Assembly (NCBI GenBank): GCA_035771175.1
Contig: CM069606.1
Coordinates: 31,766,816 to 31,830,815, forward strand
Source of the DNA: Paratinospora sagittata
Taxonomy: Eukaryota > Streptophyta > Magnoliopsida > Ranunculales > Menispermaceae
Direction: 5' to 3'
DNA length: 64,000 nt
The first letter of the stretch is position 1. The number at the start of each line of letters is the position of its first letter. This document shows positions 10,752 through 22,400 of this stretch, one piece after another. Below the pieces are notes generated by a model, which did not search any database, had not been told where the DNA came from, and was given only the letters and a program-made list of their open reading frames with translations. Made by a program: the position numbers and the translations under genes.

Positions 10752-11300
10752 TTATAGATCAAATTTTAAGGGCGCCCATGTTGTGTTCGACCTATCTCCT
10801 CATACACATCATGTGCGATTGAGAGATGTTGAAAAATTTGATCTTAGTGAGCCCACAAGGTGGGTCCCACAAGATAATAACCACATAAGATTAGTTATAA
10901 TCTCATTCACACTAAGACTCCCACTTTCGAAGTAGTTAATGTTTGTGGGAAGTGGGAACCGTAACTTACAACTTCAAACTATTTTAAATTTCTATCTTTT
11001 AGGGATTTATATAGCTCCATATAAATACAATTGCTTTGGGAGTGTGGAGGTGTGTTCCAATAAAACTATCAAGTTACGAAAAAAAACTTATCAGAGAGGT
11101 TTTGGGAGAAAACCAAAAAGATAAACGTGGTGTGGTGATCAGAAGGAATTTTGGAAACAATGTACTTGGGTTGTGGATATTAGTTCGAGGTCATTCTTGT
11201 GCTTCAAATCTTACCGTGACTATTCCCGAATATCGACGACGTTGATAATGCTTCTGCAAACTTAAATTCATTTTGTTTTGAATGTTAAATTTTTTCTTCA
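10752..11300 (+). repeat. Inverted copy of the C2 3' terminus and LTR
   Basis: 10827-11300 (474 bp, TGTTGAAAAA...CTTCA) is the reverse complement of the LTR at 3605-4076. The 75 bp before it match the internal end of C2, including the sequence that precedes a 3' LTR. It is therefore a plus-strand 3' end, not the missing 5' LTR of C2. No PBS follows it. Confidence 0.85.
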
Positions 11301-11664
11301 TTGGTTTTTTATTTTATTTTTGTTAGACTGCTACAAAGGTGCTCCTTTTTTTATTTGTATTACATCAAACATTACTTTTTAAATCATTGTACTTTGATTA
11401 TATGTCAACTTGTCCTATTTTTTTTACCCTTTTATGGTTTTTAATTTGTGGATACAAAATTGAAGAGACACCAAGATTTGACTTATGTATTTTGAAATAT
11501 GTATGTAATCACATATACATGGTTTATATGTATAAAGTTAATTAATTATTTACTTAGGGAGTTATAATTGAATATTATTTTTAATGCCTAGGCCTTGCCT
11601 AGACGTCGCTTGTGCACCTCGACAACACTAATACTCAACTCAACTTAGCCTTTATCTAGCCACA
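11301..11664. other. Non-coding spacer
   Basis: No gene seen. The palindromic wording GCCTAGGCCTTGCCTAGACG near 11587-11606 is common in plant DNA-transposon debris. Confidence 0.4.
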
Positions 11665-13188
11665 TGGTAATTTAGCACGAGAATAAGGATAAATAAAATA
11701 ATATTTTAAATATATATTTAATTTTATTAATTGTTGTGATTTATTTAATATGATTTTATTTCTATTTTAGTTCCAATAGTTGTATTTTAGAAGGATTTTT
11801 AGTCTCTAAATCATAGGAGATATCAAATTTTATTTTAGTAAGATTTTAATTTAGTAGGATTTTATTTTAGTAGGGGTCAATTTAGGTAACTTAGATCTTT
11901 ATAAATAAAGGTTGTAATAAAATTCAAATCATGATTGAATGAATTGAAAAATATAGATTATATTTTTCTCTCTTTTTCTTCTTCACTCTCCTCTTCCCTT
12001 TCATGTCCTACATCGATTTGGTATTAAAGCCCAAGCTCAATCCTTCTCCCCCGTTTCTTCTAATTCTCTGCCCGTCTTTCTCATTCTCTGCTTCTTGCTC
12101 ACTCTCAGTTTCTTTCTCTCTCTTCAGTGTTGTCTTGCTCAACTCTCTCTCTACTACTTTCTCTCTATTCAAATATTCATTCCCTTTTTAGTCCTATCTC
12201 AAAATATCATTTATTCTTTCTCTTTGCCTATCCTTTCCCCATGGCATACAATAGCCAACTTTCTTGCAACAGTGACAACTGACAACATTTACATGCTCTA
12301 CAATTCGAAGCCATAAGACAAAGGAGATTCCTCTTTACAAGACTTGCAACACCCCTTAGCATGTGGCTTGGTTATCAATTCCATCGAAGGCCCTAATATC
12401 TACCATGCAATGGGAGTGCTCAGATTTTAACTCATCGGAGTTGAGTTCTTCAAGAGGAGGAGAATAATGTAGTACGAGAATAAGGATAAGTAAAATAATA
12501 TTTTAGTATTTAATTATAGTAATTATTGTTATTTATTTAGTATGATTTTATTTTAGAAGGATTTAAATTTTATTATTTAGTAGGATTTTAGTTTCAAGAT
12601 TATATAGAGAATCAAGTCTTATCTTAGTTAGATTCTGATTTTTTATTTCGTAGAATTTTAGTAAGAATCAAATTAACTAGTTTAGATATTTATAAATAAG
12701 GGTATGTAATAGAGCTAAAGCATGATTGACTGAAATTGATTATATTTTTCTCTCCTTTTTCTTCTTTTCTCCTCTTTACAAGATTTGTGACACCCCTCGG
12801 CCTGTGGCTTACTTATCAATTCCATCAAAGGCCCTAATCTCTACCACGCAATGGGAGCACTTGGATTTTAACTCATCGGAGTTAAGTTCTTTAAGAGGAG
12901 GAGAATAATGTGGCGCGAGAATAGAAAGTTAATGAAATAATATTTTAAATTTTACTGTTGTCATTTATTTTAGTATGATTTTATTTCTATTTTAGTTCTA
13001 ATAGTTTTATTTTAGAAGGATTTTTAGTCTCTAAATCATAGGAGGAATCAAGTTTTATTTTAGTAAGATTTTAATTTAGTAGGATTTTATTTTAGTAGGT
13101 GTCAATTTAGGTAACGTAGATCTTTATAAATAAAGGTTGTAAAAAAGTTCAAATCATGATTGAATGAATTGAAAAGTATAGATTATAT
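11665..13188 (+). mobile_element. Array of three short LTRs with non-coding spacers
   Basis: Three related units, A 11665-12012, B 12468-about 12775 and C 12909-about 13188, share an opening like TGTAGTACGAGAATAAGG and a TATAAATAA box. A is followed by PBS-like TGGTATTAAAGC and a CT-rich leader. B and C are each preceded by the same 3' internal segment ending in the purine tract AAGAGGAGGAGAATA. The order LTR-PBS-spacer-PPT-LTR-spacer-PPT-LTR fits a small non-coding (TRIM-like) or internally deleted element with a tandem LTR duplication. C is cut off by LINE sequence. Confidence 0.75.
12019..12030 (+). promoter_or_regulatory. Degenerate primer-binding site of the short LTR array
   Basis: TGGTATTAAAGC differs by two bases from the tRNA-iMet PBS TGGTATCAGAGC and lies 6 bp after the end of LTR A (CCTACA). 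It supports plus orientation. Confidence 0.7.
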
Positions 13189-13570
13189 CACATGGGGTTG
13201 GCTACATGAATTTGCTTCCTCCACTCCACTCTATCAAAGGCTATATTGACATCTAAATTACAAGTCGTTATATCTTTCTTAATTATTTCTGTCCACGTTA
13301 TTTTAGGTCTTCCTCTACTTTTAAAAGGTCACTCTTTCTAATTGGGGCCTAAATAACTTCGTTTTGTGTCCAAAACCACCTTAATCGATTTTATCTCATT
13401 TTATCTTCAATTGGGGCTGCTCTTACCATTTTTCGAATATGTTCATTGCTAAATCTATATTTTAATGTTTTACCATATATCCATATTAACATGCACCTTC
13501 ATGTTACACTTAGTTTGTGCACATGTTGTTTCTTTATTGCCCAACATTTTGTTCCATTAGTCTTTTGCAT
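13189..13570 (-). pseudogene. LINE reverse transcriptase, C-terminal end
   Basis: Minus-strand frames, with shifts, give the end of a plant LINE polyprotein: GTKCWAIKKQHVHKLSV, a KTLKYRFSNEHIRK stretch, AAPIEDKMR, RLRWF and SRGRPKITWTEIIKKD, ending IHVANPM and a stop close to LTR C. Motif order is that of the region after the RT core. Several frameshifts; dead. Confidence 0.82.
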
Positions 13571-14480
13571 TTTGTAACCTCTCTATGAGTAAGATGAAAA
13601 GCTTCCCTATAGTGGCTTCATAAGACTTATTCTCCTTTGGTCGAGCAATGCGGTAGATTATTTCCATTAGCTAATCAAATGGAGTCAAATGAAGGTGAAG
13701 TGTAATGTTGCTCTCTTCCTAAATTCACATAAGTGAATACCTCCTCCTTTGTAAATATAGATCAACAAGAACACTTTATTTTTGTTTATTTGGTAATCTC
13801 ACCACTTCATGGATACTCTCAAAGGAGATTGTATCCCATTCTCACATTGTATCTAATGATATGCAGCCTTTGTGTACGCTGCAATGTATAATGATTCAGA
13901 TGGAAAATTTTCCTTGAAGAATCCTACTCATGCTCTTGGATAGGAATAAGATTAGTTTGCATTTTGCTAAAGAATTGTTCTGATTGTCCTATAGATATTA
14001 GACCAGCTTATATGATCTCTTTGAAAAAATGAAGTATTTGACCATTTTCTTGATGGAGACTTTCGTCTCCTTGCTCTCTTAGGTTGAATGCTAGGAATTT
14101 GAGGAGGTTAACCTGAAAGTTAGTCTCTCAATGTCATGGTTCAATAAAGCTTTGTATTGTTTTATTGACCATGAGTTAGGTTGTCAAATATTGTTGGAAA
14201 GAAGTCTCTTTCACAATGCAAATTCCTTCAATACCTTAAAGTTCAGAATTTCTTGTTCTAGATGCATTAGTTCTCATGAAATTGATGCCCTAGAGTGATG
14301 ATTCCTGAAAAATAATAGGAAAAGTAGTTGAATAATCGCAATTGGTTGTATGAGGTCAAACAAAGAAAAGAAAGGAGGAAAAAGAAAGTTGTCATCTACA
14401 ACAAGCAAAATAAGAATAATCCTACACCCTTACCCTATTTGGAAAATCTCTGTAACCAATCTTTAAGTGTATCAACCACC
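13571..14480. other. Unassigned non-coding interval
   Basis: No gene, LTR or tRNA recognised. Short broken frames only. Probably old LINE or intergenic sequence, judging by the LINE pieces on both sides. Confidence 0.4.
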
Positions 14481-14559
14481 ATTTTCTTGATATTGGCAAT
14501 TTGGTAGACAAATTCAAGTTCATTCATTGGACTTGGGTATTCAATGTAGGGTCTCAGTT

Positions 14560-15340
14560 TGTTACTCCCTCCGTTGGTGGTATCGTGGAACTTCCACTTC
14601 TCTAAGCACCTTACTGTTAGAGAAGAATATGAGGTTAGCTTAGTATTGGTTATCCTAGAAGGAAATCACTTGTCTAGTTAAATGGACAAGCGGATTTGAA
14701 TCCTAGAACCATAACGAATCTTCTCCAGAAAAACCTTTTTCACTCATCTTATTCATTGCCCCACTATTCCCCCATATCTTCTCACTCATTTATTTGGAAA
14801 TCTCATGTGCCTACCAAGTTCAAGATTCGGTTGGCTTACAACCCATGGGAAGATCAACACAATGGACATACTTCAGAGGAGATTCACCAATTGTTCCCTT
14901 TCTCCTCATTAGTGTTGCTTATGTAAGCAAGGGGGGAGTCTCACTGTTCTTTCTCCAAGATAATTTGGGAGAAATATTGTGCTTTCATGCCTCTCAAAAG
15001 CCAATAACTACAAGTTCTTTTCTTGAGCAATGGGATTTCTAGCCTATGCTCTAAAGACTAATGGAGCATTATTTATTTCAGTCATTTGATGTATTTGGAA
15101 GGAAAGAAAGAGAAGGATTTTCAAAGAGGAGTTTGAGAGCACAACCTCAGTGTGAGACTCCTCTCTCTTTCTTGGTTCGCCTTAGGTTTTTGCTACTTGC
15201 TAGTGGGTTGTCCAAAGGTGATAGTCGCTGCAATGGTCTAGGGGTTGGAGTAATCTTGTTTGAAATCTTTAATTGCACTTTCAAATGCATCTTTGGTGGC
15301 TTTGCGGGTCCATACTCTTTGTACATTTTTATCTCTTTAA
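14560..15340 (+). pseudogene. LINE zf-RVT / C-terminal remnant a
   Basis: Over several plus frames the reading resembles the zinc-binding reverse-transcriptase tail of plant LINEs: HSFIWKSHVPTKFKIRLAYN, a broken CKQGGESLDHLF-like stretch, HCSFSKIIWEKYC, then WKERKRRIFKEEFES. Frame changes near 14930, 15040 and 15170. Confidence 0.72.
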
Positions 15341-15389
15341 TATAATCTATTCAGAGTTAATCAGAAGATGTGCTTTAAAGAAGGTTTCC

Positions 15390-15795
15390 TAACATCTGTT
15401 TGTCTCCTTTTAGATGTTTTTTATGCAAAATAGATGCAGAGTCCGTTGATCATCTATTTTGGAGGTGTCCATATTCTAGGGAAGTGTGGAGAAGGTGGTG
15501 TCATCATTTTCCTGTTATGTGCTCGGAGGAGTTTGAGCTTGGTCATTTTCCCTTGTTCCCATTCATTAACTCCATTCAAGCGGAGTGGAAAGGCCATTGG
15601 CAGGCGGTTTGTTTAGCGGTTCTTTGGTCGTTGTGGAAGGAAAGGAACGGCAGGGTGTTCGAGGAAGTTGAACACCACGTTGTTGACGTTTGGGAGAATT
15701 CGCATATGTTAGCTTCCTTTTGGGTAGCTAATAGTAGTTTGTCAAAGGATTTTGCTCTGAGCGATTGGCTTAGAGGCTGGGGCAATTTTGTCTAA
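15390..15795 (+). pseudogene. LINE zf-RVT domain remnant b (open 131 codons)
   Basis: An open frame whose first 30 residues give RCFLCKIDAESVDHLFWRC (C-x2-C...H...C zinc pattern), then REVWRRW and VLWSLWKERNGRVFEE, the signature of the zf-RVT domain at LINE C-termini. Upstream RT is absent, so this is an isolated tail rather than a gene, despite the clean reading. Confidence 0.85.
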
Positions 15796-15800
15796 TTTTT

Positions 15801-16482
15801 TAGGGTTATTTTGCGTTTTGTTTGGTTGCTTTGTATAGTCTTCAAACAGTGAATTTCATCACATAATACAATACACTTCTGTTTCTTTTAAAAAAAAGAA
15901 GTCCTTGAAAGATAAGATATTGGTTCATGAATCCATAACCATATTTTGGGAGCCTCCAAGAATCCATTTTCAAATTTTTGGCCATTGTTTTTCATACTGC
16001 ATTTTCTTCAATGAGCAGAAAAAGGAGAAAGACAGATAGTTCAGGTTTGAGAAGAGTCTGAAATTCGGTTCATAATATTTGGATACAGATCATTGTAGAA
16101 ATCTAGGCAGGTATGCATTTTTAAGTATACTATCTCCCTGCATCACCTGCAATTTTCACCTTTTGAAATAAATATACTAAAAACTAAACTTAGCAGCATT
16201 CTAGAATAATTGATAGAAACCTGTTGAAAATGGTATCAGTGGCATATTATAACATGCAAAGATGGCATTTGTACAAATTAATTTGCCTACTGTTGGTTAG
16301 AATCTTAGATAGCGGCCTTGAACATGATGTTCTTTATTCTACATTGCTATATGCAGAAGTGGTACAAGTGTTTCACTTCCATTATTTCATTGCTTGCTTC
16401 TTCTTCCATCTTGGACTCAATGATTTTATTTTATTTATTTTCAGTATTTGCTTAAATTCAATTCATAACACTTGTTCAACAG
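15801..16482 (+). other. Non-coding interval before the first visible FRA10AC1 exon
   Basis: No preceding FRA10AC1 exon is recognisable here. Presumably intron sequence, AT-rich, ending in the acceptor TTGTTCAACAG. Confidence 0.5.
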
Positions 16483-19400
16483 GGCAGTTTGTATGCGGCA
16501 ACAAGCAATGCGATGAAAAAGACAGCTTAGCAAGTTATGAGGCAAGGTTATCTATTTGTCCTTCTATTTATTAATTATTGACATTGAAACTTTTAGTTGT
16601 AAGTTGCTTTGTACTTCATTACTAAATTCCTAGCATAGAATTAACTGGGAAAAGGGGCAAGTGGCATTCAATCCAAATCTAACTACTTGAAAGGCTACAA
16701 TTTCCTTTTCAAGCAATGTGTTGCTTGATTCCTTATGTTTCAATAATGAGAATGGGGCACCAGGTTGGCCTAAGGATTTGGTGATAAATTAATGAGGGTT
16801 CTTTTTAGTTTTGGACAATTGAACATAAATAAGTTAGTTGAAGATAATAGGCTTAGAAGTTAGAACTTAGAAGAGGACTTTGAAATCTAGGAACATTAAC
16901 ATATAACAAAATAAAGATAGGAAATACTATAGTTGAGAGAAATGGGAATATAGTATGTCTACGAATAAACATGTATACCCACACACACACATAATATTTA
17001 ATGAGAACACTTGAATGTTCACAGTAATTTTTTCTTTTAACAAATCTCCAACTTTTGTACCTTATATTACTCTTTTTCTTTCTTTTTTTTGGCTTTTCTT
17101 CATTATGATAATCTTTTACCCTTCGCCAACATGGAGTTGGTAAAGTGGTGGCTTTGGAACCCAAAGGTTCTAGGTTCAACTCTTGCCACTGTTTTACTTT
17201 AAAGGGTGAGGGGGATTAATGGGTCAGGAACGAGCTTAATACCTCCCTAAGAACGTGATCTGGTGATGAAGCTGGTTATATAACTAACTACTAACATTGT
17301 ACCTTTTTTTTTTTAAAAGGAAAGAAAAAAAAAGATAATCTTTTACCCTTCCAACGTCCAAGTTTTACTCCTCCCTATTGAAATTGGCATATCTACTCTC
17401 TCTCTTAAAAAGAAATCTATATTTTTCTAAGAAAAATATTTCTACCAGCGATTATTGTAAACATATTTTTAGAGATTTTACTTTAGGAAGCGAGTCTGAA
17501 ATTTAAGCTTGAGAACATTAAGAGCATGAATGAAAGAAAGTTAAATAGATACATTGTAAAAAAACTAGATCTTTGCCATTTCTCCCTATTTTTCAGTTGA
17601 TGAAATGGCAATTTGAATACTTTGTCAAAAGTTTTAAATTGTTAGTATAGTATTTGTAGTATTGTTAACAAATATAGAAATATATTATAAGAAGGGGGCC
17701 TTTTCAAAGATTACCTAAACCCATTTCAGAGTAAAAGCTTTAGTTTATCTCAATGAAAGAAAATGAATTCTTCAGAACTAAAATAGTTGGTTATAATAAT
17801 ACAAAAGCCATAAACATAAATTTACTTTGAAGTTTTTTTAAAAAAGTTTGAATTCGAATATAGTAAAGTTGAGACTTAAGCTTCATTGCAGCTCGAGACG
17901 TAAGCCTCAATACTGTGTGGCCTTGAGCCTCATAAAATGACCTTGAGGTTGAAGTCTTGAGGTGTCTTTTGCGTGCCTCGCTGTGAGGCGTGCCTTGAGG
18001 GCTCAAACAATTTTCAAAACAATGCATGCATGCATACTAGTATTTACGTAAATAATAACTTATATTGGAAAATATAACATTAAAAATGTAGTAGGAATCA
18101 TTTTAGATAAAAAATTTAAAGAAGATATCATGAATGTAAACAAGAAAGAGGATTGAATTATATATTTTTGGTGCAAGCATTTTCATTAAGAAGAAAAAAG
18201 AGTAGGAGATCAAATGTATATGAACAATCTCATTATTCAAATCCATAAATCCAGTCAGAGTGGAATGAGTAGGTGGCTTATTAGGAATTCTTGAGGAAGT
18301 CCACCTTGTCCATTTTGATGATAAGAGACAGTGGATTCTTCATCCTAACAGTAGCTTCACCTCCAAATCCTTCTTTCAACATTCTATTAACTATCCATCT
18401 ACCAGTACGTTTCTCTCACATTCCAAAACTCACATTCTTTCTAAAGTCAAAATTTTGGGTTGGCTAATTGCTCACGGTTAACTTAACACAGCTGGCAGGC
18501 TTCAATGAAGACTCCCCAAGATGTACATCTCTCCTCTTGTTTGTGTGCTTTGCGGCAATGATGGAGGGTTCATGGATCACATCTTCATTCATTGTTCCTT
18601 TGTTACACATCTTTGGGCCAGTTGGAATGATGCCTTGTCCCTTAGTGTGCAAAAAGGAGGCAAATACAACGAGATGTTTCAATTTCCTATGAAACAAGAT
18701 TGCCCTTCTCACCTAAAAGACTATTTGAGAATCTCTATGTTTGCAGTCATTTTGGATATTTGGATTGAATAAAACGGGCACAATTGCTAGAGAGGTACAC
18801 TAAAGGATTGGGTTGAGTTGGGATTGTTTTATACTTTTATTTTGCTTGCTTCTTCATGGGTTAGGAATCTTAAAGGTTACAACAACGCTAGGGGGTGAAG
18901 TAGGTGGTGGGCAAGTATGGTATCCAATCTTTGGTGTGTTTGGAGAACTTCTTGTGCTCCCTTTTCTTTGCACCAAACTGGGTTTGTATCATGTTATGGA
19001 AGGTTGGGAGGACAAAGCTCACATCAGATTTTTGTTTAAGTAAGAATATCCACGAGACTCTAGTACAATCATCAATAAAAGACACAGACCATCGTGCTCC
19101 AGAAACATTTGGTATTCGAGAGGGACCCCAAATATCACTATGAATGAGATCAAAAGGATTTAGACATTTTTCATTACTAATTGGAAAAGATATACGCTTG
19201 TGTTTTGCTAATTCACATACCTCACAATGAAAATCTTTAACATCCAGAGATTTAAACAAAAAAGGGAATATAACTTTAAGGTTTCGAAAAGAAGGATGGC
19301 CAAGGCGGAGTTGATGAAGCCAGATATTTGAACCTTGCTTGCAGGTATGCAACCAATAAATTAATCTTTACTTACTTTGCAAAAATCTCACCTAAGTTGT

Positions 19401-22400
19401 ATTATTTCTGCAAAAAAAACACAAAAAAAGGTTGAGAGATTATTAGATATGAATAAAATATAACTCAATGGAATCAATCAATTTCTTTTTAAAAAGAAAA
19501 AAAAAAAACTTGCAAAGGGAATCCAAGAGAGACTCAATCTTAAAACAAAGAGTCCCTCAGATCTGAGAGTCTCTCAATCTCGGACTCTCTCTGATCTCTG
19601 AGAGAGTTTCAATGGACTCTCTCACTTTTTGTTCTGAGAGATTCTGAAGTTGTCGTCGTGGTTGTGGATGAAGATGGAGCATAAAAAAATACCAGTGAGT
19701 TGTTGCTGAAAATTTTGAGGAGACTGTGAGAAGAAGAGAGCTTAGAGCAAAAAAAAAAAGCTTGAATCCTTGTGTGTAGACAGTAAAGGTACCGAGCAAA
19801 GAGAAAGAGGAGTGAATGAGCAAGCCATTGAGTAAGTTAATAGATTTGTATAGGGGTAAAGACTCCATTTTTTGCCCTTTTTTCAACTATTTGACGATAA
19901 AAAAATAAAGGCAAGAATGCAAAAAGGTTTGAGTTAAGAATATATATATATAGTTATAATCAAATCAAGCATAGGCCCTTGGACTGGGCCTTTGGATCAG
20001 GCCTTCGAGTTGGGTCATGTCTTGATATGTAAACCTAATCCCGCCCAATACATTTTTGGATTGGACTAGACTAGCCCTTATAGAAGTTGGGCCTCGAGTC
20101 TGGGTCAGGCCATCCATGTTGGGCTTGTGGGCCCCAGGCCAAATTGTCACCCTTACATTGTATATGTCAAAACTTGCAATTCCATTAATCAAACAATATA
20201 TTTCAAACCGAATCATAACATTTTCAATATAATTTTAATTGAGGAATTTATTTTCATCAACTTCAATTAGAAAACCCCAACTAACCAAGCAAGTCAAATT
20301 ATATGTAAGGTCTAGGTTTCTTTTACCCCTTATTTTTGAGATAAAGCCTATTTACAAGATTATATTCATATTCGAAATAAGCTATCAAGAAAGTCCACTG
20401 CCTTATACGTAGATTATGATGTGAACATCAGATGCAACAAATAATGTTAAATACAAGGACAACTCTACTCACAAGATCTTCCAACTATAATTATATTTTT
20501 ACCTGCTAAAAGTTGGCTTTAATTGTAGGCTTTCCAAAATCCCCCAAGAAAATTTAATATAAACCATAAATCTCTCATTATAATGAGTTTTAATGTCTTA
20601 TTACAAACAACTACCTCAAATAATAGTCAAACCCTAGAAATTCACCTCTCAAATGAGCTTTCACTACTTGGATATAATACTCGTATCTAAAACTTCATGA
20701 AAAATTGATAAACAAATAAGAAAGATATGATTTATATTCATTGGAAAGATCTTTAAGTTTTCTTTTGAACGCATTTAGTCCCATGCAATTCTGAGTTATA
20801 GAGTGAAAGTTATGGCCATTTTACTGAAGATTGTCATTGCACAGATGAAGATGCCATCCATTGCCAACTTGTTCAGTTACTTTCAAACAATAGTTCTTTA
20901 TTTTCAGCTTCAATTGGTTATTAAATTGCCGCAAATGGCTCAAAACTCTCTCTCTTTCACTTTCCCTTGTAAGGAGTTGATGTTCTGTTTGATGGATCTG
21001 ATTTAAGTGAAGACATGTTGCCAAATTCTGAACTGATCGCCTTTGGAAACAAGAAAAATTAGAGGGAAAAGAACTGCATAAGTGGGCCAGTTCCCCAATC
21101 CTTTTTTGACCTTTATAAGCTGGTTGCTTTGTCTGTTGTTAAATTGAAAGTTATAACGAATGATTAATCAAAAAAGTCAAATGATTTGTATAGAAGATAG
21201 TGGGAATTGGTTCATCATGCCTATTATCAAATCTCAGAAGATGCCATCCATTGCCAACTTGTCCTGGATTATGGGGATATATCAGATAGCTGAAGATGAA
21301 ATTAGGGTCTTCCCACATCTTGCCTTTGAAGCCCTTTTTTTCCATAATATGTTTTAACCTCCATTATGTAAGAACTTTGACATGTCACGATTTGTAATTC
21401 AGGTGAACTTCTCTTATGTTGAAGCAGGAGAGAACAAACAAGCCCTTGTGAAATTGGTAGCTTGCCCAAGGTGAGTCATTACTAAGGCTGGAGCGTTGTT
21501 AATATTAGTAGGGGAGGCTACTTTCATGGTATAAAATTGAATATGGTGCTGGTATAAATCTCTATGTCAGATTATGTTCCAGATGCTCCTTTTTCTACTA
21601 TATTTACAGCTGCTTCATTGTACTTTTAAATTGAATATGTGGAGAAGGCAATGGCACTTTGTATTGTTCCAATTAGCTAAGCCAACTCTAGATATTGTTT
21701 GATACTTATATGTTACTCTTTTCAGTGTTACTTACAGATGCACACATATCCATCTTAATAGTTTTGCTTTGTTTTCATTATCTAAACTATGAGAAGTGTA
21801 TTTTCATGAATTTTGTTTTATTTGATTTTTTAAGAAGAAAAGCTAAAAAAGAACACGACTGAAATGTTTGATATTTAATTGAATTTAGAATGATACAAGT
21901 AATTATATGGAAACAAGTTTAGTGTTAGTTCCAGACCTATGTTCAACTCATAATATATTCTTTATTATGTTTAGGTTTTGTCTAAATTCTGTAGTTTTTT
22001 ATCCCTCCATTTCCTAGGAGAACAATATTTGGTTTGTCAGTCGCAGCCCTGTCCTTTATCTTACTAGTTACAAAATGGTTATTTTGTGGAGATTGTGTTC
22101 GCTCATGCATTCCCCTAGCTTAAATGTAATTTGTTAAGTTTAAGCAATTGCATAACAGTGATAAAATGTGAGTTGTGACTAAAACAAATTGTGTAACTGT
22201 ATTTTCATGAATCTCATTGAAGAAGAAGAAGAAAACACAACTCGAGTTTTTTTATCTTGAATTTGGAAATTGGAATGATACAAGTAATTATATGGAATTA
22301 ACGAGAACTGACTTTATATTGTAATGATAAAGAAGGGCGTGCTCAATACATGAGGCTCCTACCCTTGTGGGGTACAGGGAAGTGTCAATGTATGCAACCT

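Noticed and set aside
12003..12316. Ser/Leu/Phe-rich frames that look like signal peptides
   Set aside because: They come from the CT-rich leader after the PBS of the short LTR array.
15576..15785. 69-codon minus-strand frame
   Set aside because: Antisense to the zf-RVT remnant.
19557..19886. 109-codon minus-strand frame
   Set aside because: Low-complexity CTCTGAGAGA-type sequence in an intron. No recognisable domain or splice context.
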